From Siphonodentalium dalli (lineage: Eukaryota > Mollusca > Scaphopoda > Gadilida > Siphonodentaliidae), in the NCBI GenBank assembly GCA_032622095.1, contig CP136061.1, positions 234,794,944 to 234,858,943 on the forward strand: a stretch of DNA of 64,000 bases, read 5' to 3'. Both the position numbers and the translations under genes were made by a program. Positions 49,588 to 54,640 of the stretch are shown here, piece after piece. The notes beneath the pieces are model-generated. The model was not told the DNA's origin. It worked only from the letters and a program-made list of their open reading frames with translations, and made no database searches. Each line of letters starts with the position of its first letter. Position 1 is the stretch's first letter.

Positions 49588-52104
49588 GGAATCTGATGAT
49601 ATGGGGACTATCGAATCGGATTGAGTACCTTTAATTTCATGAATATAATACCAAATTGACAGCACATAACTTCTTGTTTACGTTTACATTCCATGCATCG
49701 ACCCTCACTGGAGGAATCATTGCCGTTTGTTTGTCGGCGAACCATCGTCCCCAACTGAGGACTATTTGTTTACATTGGTGCGTATCTCAGACGTTGTGTT
49801 TTCTGGTATTGAATGATCGACTTGTTGGATTTCTCGGTAATCTTAGTGGAATGCTACGATAATTCAGTGGGCAAAGTGCCTGGGTGCTCACTTATCATTG
49901 TATTCACTGAAATAAGTACATAATATGTCGTTAAAGTCCTTAAAGTGACGTGAAACACTCCTGTAGGGTGATCAAATAGAAATGGAGAATAATCTTGTTC
50001 AACATCATGCGATTGACAGCCAATCATAGACTAGAAGTCGAAACTATAGCAGGTGGGGAAAAGCAGGCAAGCGTAGTAAAAACTGTACGTTATGTGGGCA
50101 GACAGACGCAAATGACGAATATCATATCATATCCATTTGCAAAAGCATAGTGGGGGCCAGGTAGAAATATATACCGCGATGGTTCTGGGAGGAACCTGCT
50201 TGATGGAAATTCTACATACTATTAGCGTCCCACAATTCAGAAATCCAGAAATGCTTAGGCATTTTGAATAAGATAGGACTGAGTGAGATCGAATAAGAAG
50301 TGAGTCGTTGATGCGAAATAACGATGATGATAATTAATATGATGGATATGACCAGTGCTGTTATTGGTGATGTTAATGATGGTGTTGTTGATGATGGTGA
50401 TGATGATGATGATGATGATGACAATGATGATGACGATGGTGATGATGATGATGATGATGATGATGTTGTTGATGATGCTGATGATAATGGTGATGATGAT
50501 GGTGATGATGATGCTACTGCTGATCATGGTGAGATGACGATGTTGATGACGATGACGATGATGACGATCATCATTCTGACGATGATAATTATGATGACGG
50601 TAGTGGCGAGACGGCGATGATGGTGTTGACGATGGTGTTGACGATGTTGACGATGAGAATGATGGATGGTGGTGTTGACCACGCTGATGCTTATTATGAT
50701 GATGAAGATGATGATTATGGTGATGTTAATGAGAAAGACAACGATAACGATGACGCCGATGATGATGATGACGATGATGATGATGATGATAACGACGATG
50801 ATATATACGCTGGTGATCATACAGCATTATTATATGTAAATAGTGTAAATATGTTTGTCAACTCTAACGCGTGTTAACTCACGATTGAGTTCATTAAAGC
50901 ATTAAAGTAGTTATTTTTACAAATATTATATCTAAATTGTCAACACACACCGCCATTCTTATATATTAATTAATTCAGTGACTGTCGATGACGAAATCAT
51001 TTTCGTTAGTTTATCGCCGATAGATGCGTCCCGAATCAATTAGTAAATATTTACAATTGAGCGTAGTTCAGTCGATGTTTTCTATGGAATGGTAAGGTCG
51101 ATTTGCTTGAGATTGTCAGGGATGTTAGTAGTATGCAACATTCCCCCAGTTGGCATAGCACCTGAATACTAACTTATCAGTTTCAGGCCCCCGAATAAGT
51201 ACATACTATGTCTTTAATTCATCCGATTTGGCACCAAGATAATCGAAATCCCGATGACTAATTTTAGGTTAACTATTCCACTAAAATAAAACACATATAG
51301 GACCCCAGTAAATTATAATTCAAAGTTGCACCGTGAACCAATTTGGAACCTTATCCTGATATCTTATTGGCCAGACTAAGAAATAATTGTATCAATTTAA
51401 TTCTACAAGAATAAAAGTCATAGTATACATGCAGCAGAGATATATATGTGGTTCGTCCGTGGAAACCGCATACCGCTTCTTTTGGAATTCTTTTGGTATT
51501 CTCTAGAAAACTTTCATCTCCAGTCGATACGATTCTGGAGTGAATAGTTAACTTCTACATACACATATGCAGGCTTTCCTCAAGTCACTAAATTCCGTTT
51601 CCCATTTACGTGATTTCTCAGGAATATGTACTGCTTATTATTATGATATAACCTACATAATTATATTATATGATGTCACATTTGAATATTTTGTAACCAA
51701 TACTACATATTTTCTGTATCACCAATGTTATAAAATGATGGATTAGTTGGGTGTATTTTCGCAAAATTTGTGACACACGAGTGATGGTGATTGAGCCGTA
51801 TTTTCCTTTTCTTTTGCCTGGTAAGCTGAAAATTAATACAGACACATATGCCTGAGTTAGTGTAAAATCGGACAGCGCATCTTTAATGTGGCATTGGCGA
51901 GATAACAGTATTTTTTCATGTAGTATGTAACAACACGATTGTAGACTGCTTCATACCTCTCACGCGACTGAGTTAAATAAATGTTGAAATGACCTGGCTT
52001 TGTTTCATCGCATCGTACTTACATGTTCTGGGAGAAATCACGAGAGTTCCGAAAACTATCAAGACTTGAATAATACGTCCCATACCACATGGAAATGAGT
52101 GCAT
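4514..52104 (-). CDS. WSC-domain type I membrane receptor, eight-exon gene model
   Basis: I join exons 52104-52023, 46349-46215, 42615-42448, 22681-22547, 12886-12725, 11625-11203, 5317-5233 and 4916-4514. All introns start with GT and end with AG, all junction phases agree, and the joined length is 1593 nt (530 residues). Protein order: signal peptide 1-27; WSC domain 1 about 38-123 (Cys 41, 65, 69, 85, 87, 102, 106, 114); WSC domain 2 about 139-224 (Cys 142, 166, 170, 186, 188, 203, 207, 215, the same spacing); Thr-rich stalk 228-368; membrane helix about 375-394; basic stop-transfer; 135-residue tail with YxxPhi motifs. WSC domains are known extracellular, putatively carbohydrate-binding modules of yeast stress sensors, fungal enzymes and animal membrane proteins. 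A cell-surface glycan-binding or signalling receptor is inference. The gene is unnamed, and transcript support is absent here. Confidence 0.8.
4917..5232. other. Intron 7 of the WSC receptor gene
   Basis: The shortest intron of the gene (316 bp), bounded on the minus strand by GTATGT at 5232 and TTTTAG at 4917. It is AT-rich and I see no other feature in it. Confidence 0.75.
5233..5317 (-). CDS. Exon 7: transmembrane segment
   Basis: This 85-nt exon is flanked by TTTTGTGTAACACAG and GTATGTATAG. In the only frame compatible with its neighbours it encodes D-A-V-V-G-G-A-S-S followed by about 20 strongly hydrophobic residues rich in V, I and A, then C-R-R. It enters in phase 1 and leaves in phase 2, which matches exon 6 (ends phase 1) and exon 8 (begins with one base). 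The GG/GxxxA-like start and the cluster of five basic residues across the exon 7-8 junction are typical of a single-pass type I helix. Confidence 0.88.
5318..7559. other. Intron 6, distal part; no gene seen
   Basis: No convincing exon on either strand. There are small inverted repeats, for example GCGACATTAGTTGT near 6724 with its complement ending near 6836, and GACAAAACATGCGA near 6790 with its complement near 6835-6848. Short open frames here overlap these hairpins and show no family resemblance. Confidence 0.4.
7567..9720. repeat. Satellite array, 350-390 bp units, with ATCGCAAA-type sub-repeats
   Basis: Units begin at CTGGCTGTGA/CTGGCTGCGA at 7851, 8230, 8621, 9000 and 9352, giving spacings of 379, 391, 379 and 352. 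Each unit holds a palindrome near GACCGATCGGTC, a nested inverted repeat of the form AAACAGGTC...GACCTGTTT around a second GGTCAGG...CCTGACC, and a run of short ATCGCAAAG / TTTATCACAAA elements. A single unit start in opposite orientation lies at about 7571-7605. The last unit is degenerate. The array lies in intron 6 of the receptor gene and contains no gene. Confidence 0.9.
9966..10245. repeat. Cluster of GTACC/GGTAC palindromes
   Basis: About twenty GTACC or GGTAC half-sites occur in 280 bp, often paired as GTACCAACAATTTGGTAC or TACTCCAGAGTACC. The 19-bp string AGTACCAAATTGTTGGTAC near 9998-10016 recurs as its complement near 10180-10200, flanked on both sides by related sequence (TGGGCAAGTTCTCC versus GGGACAAGTTC). 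This gives a larger inverted repeat with about 160 bp between the arms. Confidence 0.85.
10246..11202. other. Intron 6, proximal part; no confident exon
   Basis: I looked here for a further extracellular exon. Two minus-strand segments have usable acceptors (CTGCTTTTTACAG ending at about 10746, and TTGTTCACAG ending at about 11118), but neither gives a phase-compatible exon with a recognisable domain and a good donor. The stalk and membrane exons already join in frame without them. Confidence 0.4.
11203..11625 (-). CDS. Exon 6: threonine-rich mucin-like stalk
   Basis: The exon is 423 nt with acceptor TTTCCCAACTGTTTCAG and donor CAAG|GTAAGC, phase 1 at both ends. It encodes about 140 residues. 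A long nearly pure Thr run is followed by mixed T/S/A/K/R, then a non-repetitive juxtamembrane part with P-T-T-T-V-P-A-D-N-T-T and N-I-S, two potential N-glycosylation sites, ending in R-Y-D-E-S-N-Q. Thr/Ser/Pro stretches of this type are usually O-glycosylated and hold the ligand-binding domains away from the membrane. The same triplets read on the plus strand give poly-Val, poly-Gly or poly-Cys frames, which are artefacts. Confidence 0.87.
11384..11595. repeat. Triplet microsatellite (TGG/TGT/CGT)n inside exon 6
   Basis: About 210 bp of interrupted trinucleotide repeat, chiefly TGG and TGT with a CGT block at 11561-11583 on the plus strand. On the coding (minus) strand these are ACC, ACA and ACG, all threonine. 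Slippage of whole triplets would lengthen or shorten the receptor stalk without breaking the frame. Confidence 0.95.
11626..12724. other. Intron 5 of the WSC receptor gene
   Basis: Lies between the WSC domain 2 exon and the stalk exon. AT-rich with a short (TTA)n run at about 12408-12422; no other gene or element recognised. Confidence 0.6.
12725..12886 (-). CDS. Exon 5: second half of WSC domain 2
   Basis: A 162-nt exon, acceptor ACATTCTATTTCAG, donor AAAG|GTATAC. It encodes the C-terminal half of a WSC domain: Y-S-Y-A-G-L, the C-F-C-G-D motif, then C-x3-C and the C-P-G-N-L-T-E-K-C-G-G motif, contributing five of the eight cysteines. It pairs with exon 4 across a G|GT glycine codon. It is the duplicate of exon 3, and about 170 bp of intron upstream of it (to about 13060) is also similar to the intron beside exon 3. 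Confidence 0.92.
13085..15690. repeat. Satellite array, units of about 145-150 bp, with a longer-range repeat
   Basis: Many diverged units carry the same ordered words: GCCGATTTCCACCAAA, then ACACATTCTTCTCCATGATA, GAGGAATCTAATGGTGTGG, TTTAAAGATGTCAAA, GGCGCCGTTCGAGT, GGGGTGCACGGAAGGGGAGA and CACCAAAATTGATAA. Spacing between equivalent words is about 147 bp. The array's opening passage (TGTTCTATAGCAATTCACGG...CCATCTAGAT) recurs near 14966, indicating a higher-order repeat of about 1.88 kb. The frames within it are satellite by-products. Confidence 0.9.
15700..18403. other. Intron 4, central part; one weak exon-like frame
   Basis: Mostly AT-rich unique-looking sequence. On the minus strand at about 17492-17301 a frame of some 64 codons follows a CTTCCAG and reads protein-like (motif D-P-W-Q-L-Y-E-R-F-S-E-Y-F), ending in a stop at 17301. 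I do not recognise it and its acceptor is weak, so it is not called as a gene. Nothing else was seen. Confidence 0.35.
18404..18549. repeat. Imperfect hairpin, arms about 65 bp
   Basis: The left arm starts TCCATCATTACCTGGGA and the right arm ends with the complement, CCCCAGGTCATGATGGA. Both arms contain GGGCCCAGATATTTGG-like and GGACACTCG-like words, with a short loop near 18475. The imperfection suggests an old foldback element. Confidence 0.88.
18550..20011. other. Intron 4; no gene seen
   Basis: No recognisable coding or mobile sequence. Homopolymer tracts occur (G-run at 19418-19425, C-run at 19924-19937). Confidence 0.4.
20012..20193. repeat. Cluster of six GTGTCA-TGACAC palindromes
   Basis: The 14-mer GTGTCACTTGACAC at 20012 and variants at 20069, 20103, 20124, 20145 and 20180 (GTGTCAGCTGATAC, GTGTCGCATGATAC, GTGTCACATGACAT, GTGTTATTTGACGC, GTGTCATTTGACAC) lie in one orientation. 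Several are spaced 21 or about 34-35 bp apart. Confidence 0.85.
21051..21470 (+). pseudogene. 3' end of a non-LTR retrotransposon (LINE) ORF2
   Basis: A 134-codon frame ends in a segment typical of the C-terminus of LINE ORF2 proteins. It has L-T-L-C-R-F-R-T-C-N-H followed by a C-x-C/H cluster (Y-T-K-C-H...G-D-E-F-H-Y-L-L-E-C) of the zinc-binding type found after the reverse transcriptase domain. Nothing upstream resembles the catalytic domain, so the copy is 5'-truncated as LINE insertions usually are, and the frame shifts near 21455. It sits inside intron 4 and explains most of the extra length of duplicated block A. Confidence 0.72.
22547..22681 (-). CDS. Exon 4: first half of WSC domain 2
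   Basis: A 135-nt exon with acceptor GCTATCCTTACAG and donor CAAAAAG|GTGAGC, phase 1 at both ends. It encodes Y-I-G-C-Y-R-D, a G-G-M-T segment and V-C-T-S-L-C-F-Q-K, the N-terminal half of a WSC domain with three of the eight cysteines. It has exactly the same length and phase as exon 2, and most codons match. Its partner half is exon 5, nearly 10 kb downstream. Confidence 0.92.
23392..23575 (+). pseudogene. Decayed BEL/Pao-type gag fragment
   Basis: Two overlapping frames separated by a shift encode I-H-K-F-Q-L-L-R-S-L-L...G-P-A-A and then G-L-S-L-T-N-D-N-Y-A-D-A-I-E-I-L-T. This order is characteristic of the gag (DUF1759-type) region of BEL/Pao retrotransposons. The preceding 250 bp on the same strand (23140-23390) is acidic in one frame with several stops and may be the N-terminal gag. 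No LTR or pol was found. Confidence 0.6.
24125..24771. mobile_element. MITE with GGCCC-type TIRs and TAA target duplication (PIF/Harbinger-like)
   Basis: The left end reads TAA|GGCCCATTACAGATGCAC and the right end, reverse-complemented, reads TTA|GGCCCGCTAGAAACGTCGC. TAA is present at 24122-24124 and at 24772-24774. Both ends continue with related CACTTnCATC(A/G)CATC words. A three-base TAA duplication plus TIRs starting GGCCC is the hallmark of the PIF/Harbinger superfamily. At 647 bp without a transposase it is non-autonomous. Confidence 0.72.
24775..25294. other. Intron 3; no gene seen
   Basis: Contains a degenerate relative of the 13-15 kb satellite (CCGATTTTAACCAAATG at about 24820) and an AT-rich stretch. 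No coding signal. Confidence 0.4.
25295..27612. mobile_element. 2.3-kb TIR element with TAA target duplication (PIF/Harbinger-like, non-autonomous)
   Basis: The left end 25295-25348 and the complement of 27560-27612 are near-identical over 53-54 bp, starting GGGTCTATTCTCATTGCAC and containing the palindrome GCGATTAATCGC. TAA flanks both ends (25292-25294 and 27613-27615). The interior has no transposase-like frame but carries several long G or C runs (25705, 25757, 26458, 26515, 26579, 26959). Confidence 0.85.
27642..29740. mobile_element. 2.1-kb element with 30-bp perfect TIRs
   Basis: CGGCCGAATTCTGG at 27642 begins a 30-bp string that ends at 27671. Its exact complement occupies 29711-29740. 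AAT flanks both sides (27639-27641, 29741-29743). Inside each end are further copies of the words CTGGTCTAGACC/CCTGGTCTCG. It starts only 30 bp from the neighbouring TAA-type element and contains a SINE inserted later. No transposase frame is seen, and the superfamily is unclear. Confidence 0.8.
28358..28645 (-). mobile_element. tRNA-derived SINE with 13-bp target duplication
   Basis: On the minus strand the element begins GGGCCCCGGTGGTTCAGTCG. An RNA polymerase III A box (TGGTTCAGTCGG, 28634-28623) and a perfect B box (GGTTCGAACCC, 28570-28560) follow. Its 3' end is a simple tail of AAACC repeats at 28382-28358. GAGATTTCTAGGG occurs on both sides (28345-28357 and 28646-28658), a clean target-site duplication from LINE-type retrotransposition. 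It is not a tRNA gene: the region between the boxes does not fold as a cloverleaf and there is a long unrelated body. Confidence 0.92.
29744..31050. other. Intron 3; no gene seen
   Basis: No recognisable coding sequence. The last about 95 bp (30957-31050) is the inverted counterpart of 40157-40253, on the other side of the Gypsy element. Confidence 0.4.
31055..31479 (-). repeat. 3' LTR of the Gypsy element
   Basis: It aligns with 39410-39788 over its whole length except for about 46 bp present only here (31417-31462 region). On the minus strand it starts TGTGCACCATAGTG and ends GGGACA. Flanking CGTG lies at 31051-31054. Confidence 0.9.
31480..31494 (-). other. Polypurine tract of the Gypsy element
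   Basis: On the minus strand AAAAAAGATGGGAGG lies immediately before the 3' LTR's TGTG. This is the expected place and composition for the plus-strand DNA primer. Confidence 0.8.
31495..33476. other. 3' untranslated stretch of the Gypsy element
   Basis: About 2 kb between the end of integrase and the polypurine tract. It is AT-rich and repeats words such as CAATTCCA, TTTCCAATTAC and TTTCAATCACATTTCCA, without an open frame. I see no separate insertion in it. Confidence 0.55.
33477..34420 (-). pseudogene. Gypsy integrase, broken
   Basis: Three pieces are read in minus-strand order. A C-x2-C zinc-binding end lies near 34400-34360 (D-K-C-V-I-C-K). A core fragment at 34230-34042 includes the second catalytic aspartate region (F-S-D-D-A-K-E-F-T). 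The C-terminal part at 33869-33477 is basic, with a G-D-K-V-Y and K-x3-K-W segment resembling the GPY/F module. The pieces are separated by stops and shifts and the catalytic glutamate region is not readable. The integrase would have inserted element DNA into the genome. Confidence 0.82.
34518..35093 (-). pseudogene. Gypsy RNase H and connection to integrase
   Basis: The 191-codon frame includes E-K-E-A-Y-A-I-F-Y-A-L-K-K-L-D and K-M-D-H-Q-P-L-K-Y-L, the second half of a Ty3/Gypsy RNase H with a catalytic Glu and Asp. A linker rich in acidic residues leading toward integrase follows. The first part of RNase H lies in the preceding frame (35133-35510), where the usual T-D-A-S motif reads T-E-S-S. 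Confidence 0.88.
35133..36302 (-). pseudogene. Gypsy reverse transcriptase, with catalytic loss and internal deletion
   Basis: 36302-35676 carries the N-terminal RT with the P-K-R-D-G-T-W-R-F and D-F-R-A-L-N motifs. At 35637-35626 the catalytic loop reads Y-I-D-G instead of the usual Y-x-D-D. 35510-35133 is the thumb, with G-F-V-G-A-I-S-Y-Y-R-R-F-L-P-N-F. Only about 40 nt separate the D-F-R-A-L-N-K-I-T-K region from the segment just before Y-I-D-G, where the family normally has about 70 residues, so a piece of the palm is missing. The enzyme would have copied element RNA. Confidence 0.9.
36369..36660 (-). pseudogene. Gypsy aspartic protease (DSG type), stop-interrupted
   Basis: On the minus strand L-W-D-S-G appears at 36662-36648 as the active-site turn, followed by TAA at 36638-36636 in the same frame. 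The frame then continues with L-Y-E-K-L and, near its end, I-L-G-R-D-C-L, the family's conserved C-terminal ILG-D motif. This protease would process the polyprotein. One in-frame stop disables it. Confidence 0.8.
36713..38310 (-). pseudogene. Gypsy gag, fragmented
   Basis: 38310-38110 is a charged N-terminal piece. 37706-37383 contains the G-L-Y-N-D-S-L-R region and A-M-R-E-A-N typical of retrotransposon capsid C-termini. 37446-36961 holds a zinc knuckle, C-x2-R-x4-H-x4-C, whose second cysteine is replaced by Arg. A Lys-rich part follows toward 36713. Frames are broken between these blocks. Gag would have packaged the element RNA. Confidence 0.75.
39055..39290. repeat. About 60-bp tandem repeat in the Gypsy 5' untranslated region
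   Basis: Four to five copies of a unit containing TTTCAACTGAATGTTTAT, TTCTGTATATATCTTCTTC and TGGATTTTAT. They lie between the 5' LTR and gag of the element. Confidence 0.85.
39410..39788 (-). repeat. 5' LTR of the Gypsy element
   Basis: On the minus strand it begins TGTACCATAGTGG and ends ACTATGGGACA, followed by TGGTTGCCGTGTGC about 7 nt inside, a possible primer-binding site (starts TGG; no tRNA match could be tested). It is shorter than the 3' LTR by about 46 bp. CGTG follows at 39789-39792. Confidence 0.9.
40157..40253. repeat. Inverted copy of 30957-31050
   Basis: GAGGTCATGGCGATGGTTCGCCG... at 40157 matches the complement of 30957-31050 over about 95 bp with scattered differences. The Gypsy element inserted right beside the left copy, so the host site already held this inverted pair about 0.4 kb apart. 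Confidence 0.8.
40260..42447. other. Intron 3, proximal part; no gene seen
   Basis: No recognised gene. Repeated AGGGCTAT/ATAGCCCT words lie near 40735-40790 and a C-run at 42243-42259. A frame at 41477-41160 (minus) is open but unrecognised. Confidence 0.4.
42448..42615 (-). CDS. Exon 3: second half of WSC domain 1
   Basis: A 168-nt exon, acceptor CATTGTATTTCAG, donor ATGC|GTGAGT, phase 1 at both ends. It encodes F-S-Y-A-G-L, C-F-C-G-D, C-x3-C and C-P-G-N-P-T-E-K-C-G-G, matching exon 5 across most positions. The donor lies six nucleotides further than in exon 5, so domain 1 has two extra residues at its end. About 150 bp of intron upstream (to 42775) is also shared with exon 5. Confidence 0.92.
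42616..43544. other. Intron 2; short tandem repeats, no gene
   Basis: After the duplicated strip beside exon 3, a two-copy repeat around AAAATTGGGCGTAAGTGTATTT and GAGCGTCAT lies at 42825-42955, with a further GAGCGTCATGTATCACTATTTGACC at 43208. No coding signal. Confidence 0.5.
43545..44491. mobile_element. TIR element built of AAGTCGTGGCCACGAGAAT repeats
   Basis: TGGAGCCCC at 43545 is complemented by GGGGGCTCCA ending at 44491, with TA on both outer sides. The TIRs run about 150 bp, and most of each is six to seven copies of a 20-22 bp word, AAGTCGTGGCCACGAGAATA, itself containing the palindrome GTGGCCAC. Inside lies a second hairpin (43757-43900, arms about 65 bp, with CCTTGTGCACTGCCC paired to GGGCAGTGCACAAGG). 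A roughly 190-bp duplication follows (GGATTAACTCTGTGTCAGT at about 43922, partner GAGTTAACTCTATGTGACAG at 44121). No protein frame. TA duplication suggests a Tc1/mariner-like mobiliser, but this is uncertain. Confidence 0.85.
44494..46214. other. Intron 2, proximal part; no gene seen
   Basis: Contains a two-copy repeat of about 85-90 bp (CGTGTGGTGAGCAAATGCGATGTTTACA... at 44546, partner 44631). At about 45433-45470 there is a short GC-rich hairpin, GCCCGACTTCGTCCGGGC, of a kind seen at ends of SINE/LINE copies. From 45985 the sequence is copy B of the duplicated block. Confidence 0.5.
46215..46349 (-). CDS. Exon 2: first half of WSC domain 1
   Basis: A 135-nt exon, acceptor GATATCCTTACAG, donor CAAAAAG|GTGAGA, phase 1 at both ends. 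It starts by completing a Cys codon with exon 1, then encodes Y-M-G-C-Y-R-D, T-G-G-V-T-N-F and V-C-T-S-L-C-F-Q-K, three of the eight WSC cysteines. It is the duplicate of exon 4. Confidence 0.92.
46765..48007. mobile_element. 1.24-kb TIR element with TAA target duplication and a preserved empty site
   Basis: The left end TGGCGCGTCCACATG is complemented at the right end (CATGTGGACGCGCCA ending 48007), and GCAAGAAAATATC also occurs inside both ends. TAA lies at 46762-46764 and 48008-48010. The homologous position in duplicated block A has a single TAA at 23029-23031 with matching flanks and no insert, so this is an insertion made after the block duplicated. No transposase; PIF/Harbinger-like by its TAA target. 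Confidence 0.85.
48046..50030. other. Intron 1; no gene seen
   Basis: No recognised coding sequence. A (TTG)n microsatellite lies at about 49558-49590, and a short stretch at 48690-48725 resembles other dispersed repeats (GGACGGATGGACATTCCG). Confidence 0.4.
50050..50164 (+). pseudogene. LINE ORF2 C-terminal zinc-cluster remnant
   Basis: One frame reads basic residues, then N-C-T-L-C-G and, nine residues on, D-E-Y-H-I-I-S-I-C, a C-x2-C...H-x4-C cluster like that after the reverse transcriptase of non-LTR elements. It ends in TAG at 50162. Only this scrap is left, so the assignment rests on the cluster alone. Confidence 0.5.
50310..50815. repeat. (GAT)n-rich microsatellite region
   Basis: About 500 bp dominated by GAT/GAC triplets with interruptions. 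It gives acidic (poly-Asp), poly-Met and, on the other strand, poly-Ile/Ser frames, none with non-repetitive flanks or splice sites that would make a gene. Confidence 0.95.
50816..52022. other. Intron 1, proximal part; no gene seen
   Basis: AT-rich without recognisable elements. It ends at the exon 1 donor GTAAGTA. Confidence 0.5.
52023..52104 (-). CDS. Exon 1: start codon and signal peptide
   Basis: ATG at 52104-52102 follows an in-frame TAA four codons upstream. The 27 codons encode a short polar start, then the hydrophobic run I-I-Q-V-L-I-V-F-G-T-L-V-I and S-P-R-T, a plausible secretory signal. The donor ACAT|GTAAGTA is near consensus and leaves one base (T), the phase needed by exon 2. 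An internal ATG at codon 8 is an alternative start that would keep the hydrophobic run. Linkage to exon 2 across 5.7 kb is inferred from phase, order and function. Confidence 0.68.
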
Positions 52105-52162
52105 GTCTGCCACTTATTTCAACGGTGTGCATGATGTTATATTTAAACCGGGAAGTTCTTCG

Positions 52163-52171
52163 CTATATATA
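52163..52171 (-). promoter_or_regulatory. Possible TATA box of the WSC receptor gene
   Basis: TATATATAG on the minus strand lies about 60 bp upstream of the start codon, which would place transcription start about 30 nt before the ATG. The region is AT-rich, so chance occurrence is possible. Confidence 0.35.
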
Positions 52172-54039
52172 CGTGTTCATGCTCTGTATCAGTTTAACAA
52201 ATATAAAATAACACTCAAACACGGTATCTGATAATGCATATTTTCCTTTACAAACATAAATATTTGAGAAATGTCAAAACGATGGTTGTGGTCAATCAAA
52301 ACAGTCGGTCGGTTATTTCCACATACCGAGTATCCGCACTCATATATATTTTCAAAGTTGTTTATATCTAACGACATCATGCACTTACTTTTCAAAGCGA
52401 TTAACATTAATGTGTGTGGTCGCATACATATTACACGTTGAATATTGCCTAAAGGGTACACCCCTGAGGCCCTCACTAACTAAGGGTACACACATCACTA
52501 ACCAAGGAAAGCGTAACACAATCAAATGTTTGAAGACTCCACATGAAATATAATAAGTGGGTGTGGGTAACCGAGAGTGTCCATTTTCTAATCTGCAGGC
52601 AGGGTTAGTAATATATATATTTACACAGCCTCTCCGCGATGCACTAAATTCTGTTTGGTGATTGGTCAACTTTCAATTGGGTCACCCGGTTTACATCCCA
52701 ATAATACAGAGATCTCTCGAGTGTATCACGAACAGGAAGTTGCAGATTGTTGACCTTATCTGATTAAAAGCGGTCAGCAGAATAATTGGGCGTGTTTATC
52801 AAAGTTCAGCCCAATCGCATCCGAAACCAGTTATTTATATCGATCACGTTATCGTAGATAAGAGTTTGGACATATTATGTTTGGCTGACTTACTGTGCTG
52901 CGCTGGATAGTTTCATATTATCGACCATTTTTTGTGAAAATAAATAAGAATACACTCCGCTTTGTATGGGAAAAATCATCAAAAAGCTATATAAATATAG
53001 CGGTCTACACTATGTACCCCAACGATCACAGCGCCTTATCGCCCAATAACACAAACGCCCACTACATTCATTTCTGAAATAACATACATGCATGACTGTG
53101 TAATTTACAAGATGGTACAATTCGTTCAGGAACCATAATCGTCTATTTTACACGGTGTGCTATCTTGTGGTATAATTATCTTCTTACAACGTCAATAGAA
53201 ACGGCATACTTATGGTATTGAACCATGCACTGTCTTGCATTTTAGTAAACTTGTAAATTACACATACATCTATATCAGATTCAGGCCAAGCTACATTGGT
53301 CTTGAGCCACAGTGGGATGGAACCAATGGTGGTGTGAGAGCGTCAACTTAAACATAAGGTAATTGTTAACTTGGTGTTTCGTTATCAAACTATAGATACA
53401 CGAATAGAGGCTTGGCATACATAACGTATGTACATCGTTGAAGAAATAACCAGTAAAGACCGTTCCTTGTCAGTATATTCCAGATACTTATGGTAAAAAT
53501 AAATTTCCTTTGTCTCACTTCTGTGCAACAGTTTATGACTCGCGTACGTTTTTTTCTTCAGAATATATAAAACTTATAGATCGTTAGCCACTAACAGATA
53601 AAAAACAAGGTCACATGGCGATCACAATTTAAGGACATAATCCCAGAGTCATCTCCCCATTGAGGAGATGGAAAACGACCGCGAACTTATTACTACATGA
53701 TGTATTTGTGAGTTTTGTTGAAAATCCAAAACCGTAATATTGTAACAGCTGATAGGGAAAAACGACAACGAATAGAAAGAACACAAATTATAGTGACGTA
53801 TTACCCTGTTTGTAATAATTATCTGTTGTCGTTCATTATGCGAAATGTTATTATGACTAATGTCATATCTGATATGATATGTGAAGAGATGAATTGCCTC
53901 TGACTTACCGTTCTGTATTTGTATATTTGCAGGCTACCTGATGTACAACCATATGTCAAGTTCTAGTTGATTAAAGCCTTAACTACCATAAAGAAAGGTT
54001 TCATCTCTCGATAATTTAATCAACTATATTGGACGACAT
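52172..54039. other. Upstream region of the WSC gene; no gene seen
   Basis: AT-rich, no recognised coding sequence or repeat structure. Regulatory sites cannot be identified from sequence alone. Confidence 0.4.
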
Positions 54040-54602
54040 CACATCACGGACACGCTCCTCAAACCAGGGCGCTTCAACATCGACCCAAATTCGCCGTATG
54101 GTGTCAAAGAATGGAAACACTGGTTCAGAACTTTCAAGAACTTTATAACTGAATGTGGAGACGAAGCACCCGATGAGTTCCGGATGCTGATCAACTATGT
54201 TTCTCCCACAGCGTGTTCGAATATATCGAGGACTGTACAGCATATGACGGTGCTATAGAAACCCTGACTCAGTTGTATGTTAAAACGCCGAACGAGATAT
54301 TCGCCAGACATCTTCTTGCAACTCGAAGGCAAAATCCAGGCGAATCACTGAACGAGTTTCTCCGAGAACTTCAAAAGCTCAGCAGAGACTGTAACCTGAA
54401 AGCAGTATCAGTGACACAATATCGCCAGGAAATGGTGCGCGACTCTTTTATCAATGGGATCGCCTCTCCATTGATCCGTCAGCGTCTTCTCGAGAATAAG
54501 ACACCCGATCTAAAACCGCATTCGACCAAGCAAGTGCCTTGGACTTAGCTCAAACAAATTCGGAAGCATATACCGTTCCTGCCACTCAAACGACTGCTAC
54601 TG
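54040..54602 (+). pseudogene. Gypsy-type gag, 5' part, split by a transposon
   Basis: A frame with K-P-G-R-F-N-I and W-K-H-W-F-R-T-F (about 54052-54205) shifts near 54205 into the 111-codon frame 54213-54548. The latter contains Y-D-G-A-I-E-T-L, F-A-R-H-L-L-A-T-R-R and F-L-R-E-L-Q-K-L-S-R, the capsid region of a retrotransposon gag. A further shift near 54525 leads to D-L-A-Q-T-N-S-E-A. The reading is cut at 54602 by the 6.8-kb insertion and resumes at 61430. It has at least two frameshifts of its own. Confidence 0.8.
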
Positions 54603-54640
54603 CCCAGATAGCACACGTACGTTGGGCCAACGTTGGAATA

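Noticed and set aside
50324-50877. Acidic poly-Asp and poly-Met/Ile frames
   Set aside because: By-products of the GAT microsatellite; no splice sites or unique flanking protein sequence.
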